From: Rubrobacter sp.
GTDB taxonomy: Bacteria; Actinomycetota; Rubrobacteria; Rubrobacterales; Rubrobacteraceae
Length of the DNA stretch: 6,561 nucleotides
Assembly: GCA_016781775.1 (NCBI GenBank)
Contig: JADDPR010000315.1
Location: forward strand, 1-6,561
Direction: 5' to 3'
This document shows positions 1-5,608 of this stretch, piece by piece. Within the stretch, counting starts at the first letter, position 1. Each line of letters starts with the position of its first letter. A program made the translations under genes and the position numbers. The notes beneath the pieces were generated by a model, which was given only the letters and a program-made list of their open reading frames with translations, was not told where the DNA came from and did not search any database.

Positions 1-16
1 AAGTGTCGCTGTAGGA

Positions 17-51
17 TTAGAGCGTGTTTGGTAAGGGGTAGGGTTGGCCCT
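17..51 (+). repeat. Relic of an IS427-like insertion-sequence end
   Basis: The 20 bases at 17-36 match the reverse complement of the transposase-start end of the IS at 3424-4291 at about 17 of 20 positions, sharing the core AGCGTGTTT and GTAAGG. Weaker similarity (AGGGTT then GG) continues to about 50. The orientation implies an element whose interior would extend rightward into the leader of the oxidoreductase gene. No clear transposase reading frame follows; a possible degenerate start near 87 (MHNSDPRRW) is only faintly like the usual IS5 N-terminus. I read it as a solo or decayed end of a related element. Confidence 0.5.
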
Positions 52-277
52 GGAGGAGCTAAATCTGCTTCTCCTATAGAGACGACATGCACAACAGTGA
101 CCCCAGACGCTGGTTGGTCCCCGCTCTAGCGCAGTCGTCTTAGCCATCAACAGCTTATCCTTAACAAACTACTGCACTTTTTGGGGTTTTCTGACTTCGG
201 CGCGTCTTTTTAGCATTCTTCTATTACAGATGGGTAGCATCATCGTAATAATGGTGATGTAGCCGAGATAAAGGAAA
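52..277. other. AT-richer leader region, no gene recognised
   Basis: No convincing gene is visible between the IS-end relic and the oxidoreductase start. Base composition is lower in GC than the downstream gene, as expected of a promoter/leader. A weak imperfect inverted repeat (CATCATC / GGTGATG, 238-244 with 253-259, one wobble pair) is present. I cannot place a -35/-10 pair with confidence, though the promoter of the two-gene unit should lie here. Confidence 0.35.
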
Positions 278-306
278 GGAGCAGCGAAGAAAGGCGCCGC
301 TGCTCC
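278..306 (+). promoter_or_regulatory. 5' leader hairpin upstream of the oxidoreductase RBS
   Basis: A perfect 9-bp inverted repeat, GGAGCAGCG (278-286) and CGCTGCTCC (298-306), surrounds an 11-base loop. It ends about 10 bases before the purine-rich Shine-Dalgarno stretch (317-329, AGGAGAGAGGAAG) and 25 bases before the ATG at 332. No T-run follows, so it is not a typical intrinsic terminator. It could be a protein-binding operator, an mRNA-stabilising stem or a translation-control element; which one is unknown. Confidence 0.45.
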
Positions 307-331
307 AAAGCAGATCAGGAGAGAGGAAGTT

Positions 332-2788
332 ATGACGGATCGCGTTGCGAACCCCTGGGGTGAGCGCACACCATACGGGCAGGGTGAGAATTGGCCCATA
401 AGGGTGGACCAGTTCCTCGAAGACGGCATCTCCGAGGAGGAGGTGGACCGCTGGGTCCAGACGGCCTCCTTGCACCACGCCAACGGCGACGCCATGGACC
501 TAGCCGTCAGGGACGGGCGCATAGTGGGGGTGCGCGGCAGGGCCGTAGACCGCATCAACCACGGCCGGCTGGACCCGAAGGACCTCTTCGTCTGGCAGGC
601 CTACAACTCCGAAGACAGGCTCACCCAGCCCCTCGTGCGCGAAGGCGGCCGGCTTGAGCCCACCGACTGGGACATCGCCATGAACCGGATCGTCGAGCGC
701 TCCCGGAGCCTGCTCGAGGAGCAGGGCCCGTCCTCGTTCGGTTTCTACACCACGGGGCAGCTCTTCTTGGAGGACTACTACACTCTGGGCGTCATCGCCC
801 GGGCAGGCATCGGCACGAACCACCTCGACGGTAACACCCGTCTGTGCACGGCAACGGCGGACCGGTCCCTCAAGGAGTCGTACGCCTGCGACGGCCAACC
901 GGGCTCCTTAAGCGACATCGACCACGCCGACACCATCTGCCTCTACGGTCACAACGTCGCTGAGACCCAGGCCGTGACATGGATGCGCATCCTCGACCGT
1001 CGCCGGGGCCCGAACCCTCCTAAGCTCATCGCCGTCGACCCGCGTCCGACGCCCGTGGCCCGGGAAGCCGACGTGCACCTGGCGGTCAAAAACGGGACCA
1101 ACCTCGCGCTCATGAACGCACTGGTCCGCGAGATCATCGCCAACGACTGGGTCGACCACGACTACGTCCAGCGCAACACCGTGGGCTTCGAGGAGCTTAA
1201 GAGGCGGACCCGGGATTGGACACCCGAGAAGGCGGCGCAGATCTGCGGCGTGCCCGCCCAGAAGATCCGGGAGGCCGCGCGCCTTATCGGTACCGCCGAG
1301 AGGTTGCTCTCGACAGCGCTGCAGGGCGTCTACCAGTCCCACCAGGCGACCGCCACCGCGGTTCAGATCAATAATATTAATCTTATCCGCGGCATGCTCG
1401 GCAAGCCCGGCTGCGGGGTCCTGCAGATGAACGGACAGCCCACCGCCCAGAACACCCGCGAGACCGGCTGCGACGGCAGCATGCCGGGCTTCAGGAACTG
1501 GCAGAACGATGCCCACATGGAGGATCTCGCCTGGGTCTGGAACGTCGACCCTCTAACCGTCCCACACTACTCCGAGCCAACTCACTGCATGCAGATCTTC
1601 CGCTACGCGGAGCAAGGGAGCATAAAGTTCCTCTGGATCAGCTGCACCAACCCGGCGGTCTCCCTGCCCGAGCTCCATCGTATACGCTCCATCCTTGCAC
1701 AGGAGCGCCTCTTCGTCGTCGTGCAGGACATCTTTCTGACCGAGACGGCGCAGCTGGCCGACGTCGTGCTACCGGCAGCCTCGTGGGGTGAGAAGTTGGG
1801 GACCTTCACCAACGCCGACCGGACGGTCCACATCTCGGAGAAGGCGGTCGAGCCTCCGGGGGAGGCAAAGGCCGACCTCGACATCTTCCTCGACTACGCG
1901 AGGCGCATGGGCTTTAAGGACAAAGATGGTCAGCCTCTCATAAAGTGGCACGATCCCGAGTCGACCTTTGAGGCGTGGAAGGAGTGCTCGCGCGGCAGGC
2001 CCTGCGACTACACCGGCATCACCTACGAGAAGCTAAGGGGCAGCTCGGGGATACAGTGGCCGTGCAACGAGGAGCACCCCGAAGGAACTGAGCGCCTCTA
2101 TACTGATGGAGAATTCTGGGCTAAGCCCGACTACTGCCAGGACTACGGGAAGGACCTCCTCACCGGCGCCTTCATGGAGCCGACCGAGTACCAGGCCATG
2201 AATCCGTTCGGGAAGGCGATCATCAAGGCGGAGACCTACACTCCGCCTCATGAGGTCCCCAGAGAGGAGTATCCCTTCCTGCTCACGACGGGCCGGACGA
2301 TCTACCAGTTCCACACGCGCACAAAGACGGCCCGCGCGCCGCAGCTTCAGGAGGCGGCTCCGGAGGTCTGGGCGGAGCTATCCGTCCCCGACGCCGACGG
2401 GCTTGGGATCGGGGAGGGAGACCTCGTCGAGGTGGCCTCGCCGCGCGGGGCCGTGCGGGCAAGGGCCAGGATCAGCGGCATCCGCGAGGGTGTGGTCTTC
2501 TTGCCGTTTCACTACGGCTACTGGGATCAACCGGAGGGCGATTCCCCGGACGGGAGCCCGCGAGCGGCCAACGAGATCACGCTTACCGACTGGGACCCGG
2601 CCTCCAAGCAGCCAATCTACAAGACGGCGGCGGTGCGGGTGACGAAGGTAGAAGCGGCAAACGGCAACGTCGCGCCGGCCCCGACGAACACCGCGTCGGC
2701 CCCCGTCCGTGACATCGGCGTGCGGACGGCCGGGGGTGCTGCGGCCGAGGTCAGCGAGACCATAGGGGGAGGAGTTAGCAGGCGATGA
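332..2788 (+). CDS. Molybdopterin oxidoreductase lacking the N-terminal Fe-S cysteines
   Basis: Full-length member (818 aa) of the DMSO reductase/MopB superfamily, closest in style to assimilatory nitrate reductase and formate dehydrogenase catalytic subunits; the substrate cannot be read from sequence. The start is supported by AGGAGAGAGGAAG four to sixteen bases upstream. No twin-arginine or other signal peptide is seen, so it is probably cytoplasmic. The N-terminal domain is recognisable from residue 41 on (DGRIVGVRGRA at 61-71), but the usual Cys-x2-Cys-x3-Cys is Ser46-x2-His49-x3-Asp53, and the fourth Cys position (RLCxKG type) is Asp81. The presumed Mo-ligand cysteine is kept in NTRLCTAT (Cys172). 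Superfamily blocks follow: GHNVAETQ (206-213), VDPRPTPVA (235-243), QINNINLIRGMLG (345-357), NGQPTAQNTRE (367-377) and the C-terminal dinucleotide-binding domain from LLTTGR (650-655) to about 770. Residues 775-818 are an Ala/Gly-rich tail. I recall actinobacterial homologues with a similarly altered N-terminus, so this is probably a subfamily trait and not decay. Confidence 0.93.
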   Translation: MTDRVANPWGERTPYGQGENWPIRVDQFLEDGISEEEVDRWVQTASLHHANGDAMDLAVRDGRIVGVRGRAVDRINHGRLDPKDLFVWQAYNSEDRLTQPLVREGGRLEPTDWDIAMNRIVERSRSLLEEQGPSSFGFYTTGQLFLEDYYTLGVIARAGIGTNHLDGNTRLCTATADRSLKESYACDGQPGSLSDIDHADTICLYGHNVAETQAVTWMRILDRRRGPNPPKLIAVDPRPTPVAREADVHLAVKNGTNLALMNALVREIIANDWVDHDYVQRNTVGFEELKRRTRDWTPEKAAQICGVPAQKIREAARLIGTAERLLSTALQGVYQSHQATATAVQINNINLIRGMLGKPGCGVLQMNGQPTAQNTRETGCDGSMPGFRNWQNDAHMEDLAWVWNVDPLTVPHYSEPTHCMQIFRYAEQGSIKFLWISCTNPAVSLPELHRIRSILAQERLFVVVQDIFLTETAQLADVVLPAASWGEKLGTFTNADRTVHISEKAVEPPGEAKADLDIFLDYARRMGFKDKDGQPLIKWHDPESTFEAWKECSRGRPCDYTGITYEKLRGSSGIQWPCNEEHPEGTERLYTDGEFWAKPDYCQDYGKDLLTGAFMEPTEYQAMNPFGKAIIKAETYTPPHEVPREEYPFLLTTGRTIYQFHTRTKTARAPQLQEAAPEVWAELSVPDADGLGIGEGDLVEVASPRGAVRARARISGIREGVVFLPFHYGYWDQPEGDSPDGSPRAANEITLTDWDPASKQPIYKTAAVRVTKVEAANGNVAPAPTNTASAPVRDIGVRTAGGAAAEVSETIGGGVSRR

Positions 2789-3345
2789 AGATAGGACTGG
2801 CGATCCAGCAGGTGCGCTCGGCCGAGAGCGACCTCGCCGATGAGCTCTACAAAGTCGGCGAGCGTCACAAAACCGACCAGGAGATCTACCACCTCACCAA
2901 GAAGCTGGCGAAGATGTCCCGGGATCACATCGAGGAGCTGGACCGCTACAGCGACCGCTATCGGGTCTCTGCCGCTCCCGGCGGTAGCGAGGAGGAAGGC
3001 GGTGCGCCGGGTCTGCTTGGCTCGCTGCGGGAGAAGGGGTCGGGGCTGCTCGACTCGGTGCGAGAGGAGGGGTCTAACCTGCTCGACCCGGTGCGGGAGA
3101 AGGGGTCGGAGATGATGGGGCGCCGCCCAGAGTCGGGGCTGCTGCTCCTGCGCGACCTGCGCCAGCTCTCCAGCCTGGCCTCGGACGTCTCCATTAACTG
3201 GGTCATCCTCGGCCAGGGGGCTCAGGCGGCCAGGGACCATGAGCTGCTGCAGACAGTCAGGGAGTGCCACGCCCAGAACCTGCGCCAGATGAAGTGGGCC
3301 AACACGATGATCAAGCAGATCTCGCCCCAGGTGCTGATGAGCTGA
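2785..3345 (+). CDS. Helical protein of unknown function, coupled to the oxidoreductase
   Basis: A 186-aa protein whose ATG overlaps the oxidoreductase stop (ATGA, 2785-2788), with GGGGGAGGAG at 2765-2774 as ribosome binding site; the pair should be translationally coupled. I do not recognise a characterised family, though I recall uncharacterised actinobacterial proteins with the same C-terminal pattern (SINWVILGQGAQA, 136-148; CHAQNLRQMKW, 161-171). Predicted shape: two charged helices (about 1-58), a Gly/Ser/Glu linker (62-77), three 11-residue amphipathic repeats (81-113), then two more helices (about 118-183), suggesting a four-helix bundle. His, Glu and Asp residues in helices 1-2 (E19, H28, E33, H36, H48, E50) and helix 4 (H152, E153, E160, H162) could bind metal in a ferritin-like way, but this is speculative. 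No signal peptide or clear membrane segment. The context suggests an accessory or partner of the molybdoenzyme. Confidence 0.88.
   Translation: MKIGLAIQQVRSAESDLADELYKVGERHKTDQEIYHLTKKLAKMSRDHIEELDRYSDRYRVSAAPGGSEEEGGAPGLLGSLREKGSGLLDSVREEGSNLLDPVREKGSEMMGRRPESGLLLLRDLRQLSSLASDVSINWVILGQGAQAARDHELLQTVRECHAQNLRQMKWANTMIKQISPQVLMS
3025..3123 (+). repeat. Three in-frame 33-bp repeats (11-residue units)
   Basis: Three adjacent 33-bp units (3025-3057, 3058-3090, 3091-3123) encode LREKGSGLLDS, VREEGSNLLDP and VREKGSEMMGR. The period is exactly 11 residues, the hendecad spacing seen in amphipathic helices, with hydrophobic residues at positions 1, 2 and 8-9 and charges between. The nucleotide copies are also similar (TGCGGGAGAAGGGGTCGG occurs in units 1 and 3), so copy number could change by slippage. 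Confidence 0.8.
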
Positions 3346-3355
3346 CGGCGAGCGC

Positions 3356-4237
3356 CTAGAGCAGGCCAGGAGCCCGGGTGCCCGCATCATGGTTCTTCGT
3401 CGGGGGCTGGGAGGGCAAAACCCTAAGAGCGTGTTTTGAAGGTTCACGCTCCCCCCACGCCAGCCGCTTCAGGATCAGGCGGACCATGGCCATCTCCATG
3501 AAAGTCTCGCTGCTCTGGACCATTCGCTCGTAGTCTTTGCTCAAACGGCGGTTCCGCGTTAACCATCCAAATGTCCGCTCCACGATCCATCTGTGAGGCA
3601 GGACGGCGAAGCCTTCGGTATCCGCACTCCGCTTGACGATCTCCAGTTCCCATTCGCCCCGCTCTTTACACCACCTGGCCAACTTCTCTCCCGTGTAGGC
3701 CCCATCCGCCCAGATCTTCTTCAAACGGGGCAAAAGTGACTTTAGCTCGGCCAAAAGGCACTGTGCCCCGACCCTATCTTGTACGTCGGCCGAGGTGACG
3801 TAAATCGAGAGCGGAAGACCCAAGGTGTCCACCAGAAGGTGCCGCTTGCGCCCTTTGACGTTCTTGTGGGCATCGTAGCCGCTTGGGTGGGCCGATTCTT
3901 CGACAGTCTTGACGCTTTGGGAGTCCATGATAGCCGCCGTCGGTTGAGGATTCTTGCCTGCTCTCTTCCTCTCGGCCGCATGCAGGACTTTGAGGATGAG
4001 GGACCACAACCCGCTCAATCGGAATCTTCTGAAATGGTAGTAAACGGTAGACTAGGGAGGAAAGTCATGGGGCAAGAGCCGCCAAGGACAGCCACTTTTG
4101 AGCACGTAGAAGATGGCGTCTAGAACATCACGCAGGGAGTGGGTGCGTGGTCTTCCCCCAGCTTTCGGAGCGGGCAGGTACGAGCGCAAGCAGGTCCACT
4201 CGGCATCGGAGAGGTCGGTGGGATACGTCCTTTTCAT
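3356..4237 (-). pseudogene. IS5-family DDE transposase with in-frame amber codon
   Basis: The transposase starts at 4237 (MKRTYPTDLSDAEW, the usual IS5 N-terminus) and reads in a single frame to a stop at 3358-3356. Codon 62 is TAG (4054-4052), where the family usually has Trp in PHDFPPW; a TGG to TAG change explains it. Reading continues in the same frame with STVYYHFRRFR, so this is a nonsense mutation and not the frameshift many IS427-group elements use. The catalytic triad is present: D105 (IMDSQSVK), D178 (WADGAYTG) and E220 (in RWIVERTFGWL), the last followed by the Rx3 pattern. The frame has no stop inside the element: it runs through the left inverted repeat and about 22 codons into flanking DNA, so the native C-terminus lies near LILKRLA. 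A protein starting downstream of the TAG would lack the N-terminal domain. Probably inactive unless the stop is read through or the enzyme is supplied in trans. Confidence 0.87.
3426..3442. repeat. Left terminal inverted repeat of the IS
   Basis: AGAGCGTGTTTTGAAGG is preceded by TA (3424-3425) and pairs with the right repeat at 4272-4289. It lies on the transposase C-terminal side, and the transposase frame reads through it. Confidence 0.8.
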
Positions 4238-4271
4238 ACGAGAAAGCGTACAAAACCATCCAAACCCTCAG

Positions 4272-4289
4272 CCTTACAAAACACGCTTT
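4272..4289. repeat. Right terminal inverted repeat of the IS
   Basis: CCTTACAAAACACGCTTT is followed by TA (4290-4291). It lies on the transposase-start side, 35 bp upstream of the transposase ATG, so the transposase promoter must be in or near this repeat. Confidence 0.8.
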
Positions 4290-4293
4290 TAGG

Positions 4294-4490
4294 CTCGCTC
4301 ACACAGAAGCTTATCTGTGCAAGGCCTCTCTCGCCATAAGTCACGTTTCCGGCTGGAACCTGGAACACGACGAGCGCGAATGTACGCTCAGGCATCCGAG
4401 TCTTCTACGAGCGTCGCCTCGAGGCGAACTCCGTCACCTCCCCCTCCCAGCACGGCGTCAAATTGAACCGCAGGGGTAGGCCTTTCGAAA
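4294..4490. other. Region without a recognisable gene
   Basis: I see no gene I can name here. A minus-strand frame from ATG at 4395 (MPERTFALVVFQVPAGNV...) runs 53 codons and crosses the IS right end to a TGA at 4236-4234. Its first 34 codons could be a scrap of a gene cut by the IS, but they match no family I know. Two small inverted repeats occur: a perfect 14-bp palindrome TCGCCTCGAGGCGA (4414-4427), and CACAGA / TCTGTG (4302-4307 with 4314-4319). Confidence 0.3.
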
Positions 4491-4619
4491 CTACTCTGAG
4501 CAACGGCGCAGATACATCACGACCATGCCTAGCAGGATCCAGGCAAGATAGCGCGACAGCCAAGGCTCGCGCACCAGGCGAAAGGGGACCGGCGACACCC
4601 CCTCGGCCGCCTCGTGGGT
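4491..4619 (-). pseudogene. C-terminal scrap of a small membrane protein
   Basis: A minus-strand frame reads THEAAEGVSPVPFRLVREP, then WLSRYLAWILLGMVVMYLRR and ends CSE before TAG (4493-4491). The segment YLAWILLGMVVMYL is a credible membrane helix followed by positive residues, which suggests a cytoplasmic C-terminal tail. Upstream the frame stays open but loses protein character where it meets the cupin remnant on the other strand, so it appears truncated. A GTG at 4598-4596 could instead start a 35-aa small membrane protein. I do not recognise the family. Confidence 0.4.
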
Positions 4620-4627
4620 GGGGGACA

Positions 4628-4956
4628 GGCTCCCTGATCTATGTCCGCAAGGCACCCTGCGCGCCCACAAGAACGTCAGTACGGGCGTAGGCAGAATGCT
4701 GATAAGTCAGACTCCGGAAGGCTTGTACGAGTACTTTTTCGAGGAGGTAGGTAAGCCGGCGGGCGGTTAGGCGGGGCCGCTCGTTTTCGAGAACCAGCCA
4801 GATATGAGGAGGATATTGGAGGTCGCGGCCGAGCACGGCATCGAAATACCAGTACCCTCACACAGTGTAGTCGAGCGTGAACTCGACCGGTTGCGAGTAG
4901 GCCCTCCCCATTCCTACTCGCCTATCGAGCGAAACGGGTATGAGCCACACACATAA
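4628..4956 (+). pseudogene. Cupin-domain protein, C-terminal remnant
   Basis: Pieced together from two frames, this reads GSLIYV (4628-4645), then PQGTLRAHKNVSTGVGRM and LISQTPEGLYEYFFEEVGKP, a stop, and QPDMRRILEVAAEHGIEIPV. This matches the last third of actinobacterial cupin proteins: the second cupin motif (usual PxGTxHxxxN) followed by a helical PxGxExFFxEVG tail. Lesions: a one-base loss near 4645 (VPQG becomes VRKA), the motif-2 histidine replaced by Arg (GTLRAHKN), an in-frame TAG at 4768-4770, and no N-terminal half. After HGIEIPVP the frame stays open to TAA at 4954-4956, probably past the native end. The gene cannot make a functional cupin fold. Confidence 0.75.
4870..4921. repeat. 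Two adjacent hairpins at the end of the cupin remnant
   Basis: The first is GTCGAG (4870-4875) with CTCGAC (4882-4887). The second, stronger one is GCGAGTAGG (4893-4901) with CCTACTCGC (4913-4921), a perfect 9-bp stem around an 11-base loop. There is no T-run after either, so they are weak terminator candidates at best. They may be protein-binding sites or structure left from the native 3' end of the cupin transcript. Confidence 0.4.
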
Positions 4957-4967
4957 TCCATGGGCTT

Positions 4968-4989
4968 TTGATACCAATCTGATACCACT
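4968..4989 (+). repeat. Tandem 11-bp repeats, candidate integrase arm sites (P side)
   Basis: TTGATACCAAT (4968-4978) and CTGATACCACT (4979-4989) are contiguous 11-bp direct repeats identical at 9 of 11 positions. They lie about 105 bp left of the tRNA-derived core. A second pair with the same period lies on the other side of that core. Tandem direct repeats flanking a core are what arm-binding sites of tyrosine integrases look like; the assignment is inferred. Confidence 0.45.
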
Positions 4990-5031
4990 GGGAACGCAAT
5001 ACGGTGCAACACGCGGCAAGCTAGAGAAGAG

Positions 5032-5056
5032 AAAACCGCTTAGATATGCGGTTTTT
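5032..5056. terminator. Bidirectional rho-independent terminator
   Basis: AAAACCGC (5032-5039) pairs perfectly with GCGGTTTT (5048-5055) around an 8-base loop, with one more T at 5056. The GC core flanked by an A-run and a T-run makes it a plausible terminator in both directions. It separates the cupin remnant from the tRNA/attachment region. Confidence 0.65.
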
Positions 5057-5094
5057 GCAATCCCGGGCAAACCCGTGCGACGCCCTACTTATCA

Positions 5095-5136
5095 CTCGTA
5101 ATGAGCAGGTCAGCGGTTCGAGTCCGCTCGTCGGCT
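5095..5136 (+). other. tRNA-Thr(CGT) 3' half, probable attachment-site core
   Basis: This segment has the order of a tRNA 3' half: anticodon loop CTCGTAA (5095-5101, anticodon CGT), 3' anticodon-stem strand, variable loop, a perfect T-arm AGCGG-TTCGAGT-CCGCT (5112-5128), and the 3' acceptor strand CGTCGGC (5129-5135) plus a discriminator base. Upstream there is no 5' acceptor strand (GCCGACG expected) and no D-arm, and the anticodon stem pairs at only three positions, so it is not a working tRNA. A segment from the anticodon loop to the 3' end is the usual att core of elements that integrate into tRNA genes; the integrase remnant nearby, converging on it, supports this. Confidence 0.65.
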
Positions 5137-5182
5137 CTTCCGAATTCCGTATAGATAAGCGGGACTCTCCCTTTGAAGTAAA

Positions 5183-5206
5183 GTCCCCGGACGGTGTGCC
5201 GGGGAC
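5183..5206. terminator. Hairpin terminator between the att core and integrase
   Basis: GTCCCCGG (5183-5190) and CCGGGGAC (5199-5206) form a perfect 8-bp stem around an 8-base loop. Read on the minus strand it is followed by TTTACTT, fitting termination of the integrase transcript, whose stop codon is about 36 bp before it. On the plus strand the T content after it is low. Confidence 0.6.
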
Positions 5207-5208
5207 CC

Positions 5209-5230
5209 TTGTATCCAGTGCGTATCCAGT
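5209..5230 (+). repeat. Tandem 11-bp repeats, candidate integrase arm sites (P' side)
   Basis: TTGTATCCAGT (5209-5219) and GCGTATCCAGT (5220-5230) are contiguous 11-bp direct repeats identical at 9 of 11 positions. They lie between the terminator and the integrase stop codon. They share the period and the pattern TTGnnnCCAnT with the first repeat on the other side of the core (7 of 11 bases). The arm-site role is inferred. Confidence 0.45.
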
Positions 5231-5241
5231 ACCTCCCAAAG

Positions 5242-5577
5242 CTACCCCAAAGCCTCGTCCATCGCGCTCGCAGTGCGCTTCGCCGAAGAGTCGTAATGGT
5301 GCGTGTAACGCTGCAAGGTGAAGGACGCCGTAGCGTGCCCGGCGAGGGCTTAGAGGTCCCTTATGGGCTCCCCATGAGCGGCGAGAAGAGATAAGCAAGA
5401 GTGCCTGAGATCGTGGAACCGGGGGAGGCCCGCACGCTCCAACAGCGGCTTATAGTAGCGGTTGACAACGTTCTGTGCGTCGAGGGGTCCGCCGTACTTC
5501 GAGACGAACACGAGGTCGTTATCCTGCCAGTAGGAGCCTGCCCCTAGCTTCTGTCCCACCTCGACTCCGAAGAGGCG
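5242..5577 (-). pseudogene. Tyrosine recombinase (integrase) catalytic-domain remnant
   Basis: The last 110 or so codons of a phage/ICE-type tyrosine integrase. Visible blocks: YWQDNDLVFVSKYGGPLDAQ, RFHDLRHSCLSLLAAHG (the HxxR box), then after a stop LAGHATASFTLQRYTHHY, with the LxxH box histidine and a catalytic Tyr candidate, ending MDEALG and TAG at 5244-5242. The stop inside is TAA at 5352-5350, in frame and replacing the codon between RDL and ALAGH, so this is a nonsense mutation and not a frameshift. The core-binding domain and first catalytic Arg are missing: protein similarity fades upstream of RLFGVEVGQK, where the opposite-strand thioredoxin-reductase remnant begins. Its 3' end faces the tRNA-derived core, the standard int-att layout. 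Inactive as it stands. Confidence 0.82.
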
Positions 5578-5608
5578 GGGGGGCTGCTGGGGCATGCGCG
5601 GCGGGAGC

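Larger units (their letters stand above)
3424..4291 (-). mobile_element. IS5-family insertion sequence, IS427-like
   Basis: An element of about 864 bp (3426-4289) bounded by imperfect terminal inverted repeats, AGAGCGTGTTTTG-AAGG at the left (3426-3442) and its counterpart AAAGCGTGTTTTGTAAGG read inward from the right (4289-4272); 12 of the first 13 bases match. A TA dinucleotide flanks each end (3424-3425 and 4290-4291), consistent with the TA target duplication of the IS427 group. It encodes one minus-strand DDE transposase, which is interrupted (see that entry). It inserted about 80 bp downstream of the helical-protein gene and breaks neither that gene nor the oxidoreductase. Confidence 0.85.

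Noticed and set aside
159..182. Second IS-like end (CCTTAACAAACTACTGCACTTTTT) that would pair with the relic at 17-51 to make a small MITE.
   Set aside because: Similarity to the IS right end needs several gaps and the central CACGC core is not kept; too weak to call.
842..847. Selenocysteine at the formate dehydrogenase active site.
   Set aside because: The position is a plain TGC Cys codon (Cys172), and no in-frame TGA occurs in the gene.
2617..3447. A 276-codon minus-strand open frame opposite the helical protein gene.
   Set aside because: A high-GC antisense shadow of two well-supported plus-strand genes; composition is Leu/Pro/Arg-rich with no recognisable family.
4019..4054. Programmed frameshift joining two transposase reading frames, as in many IS427-group elements.
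   Set aside because: The two parts are in the same frame (offset of 219 bases between starts, a multiple of three), so the break is a stop codon and not a frameshift.
4870..4921. CRISPR-like or retron-like structured array.
   Set aside because: Only two unrelated hairpins, no repeat-spacer pattern, no Cas or reverse transcriptase gene in the window.
5095..5136. A functional tRNA-Thr gene.
   Set aside because: There is no 5' acceptor strand or D-arm upstream and the anticodon stem does not pair fully; only the 3' half is present.
5021..5398. A 125-codon minus-strand open frame over the tRNA remnant and integrase 3' end.
   Set aside because: It reads through the tRNA-derived segment and is out of frame with the integrase, whose catalytic boxes are in the other frame.
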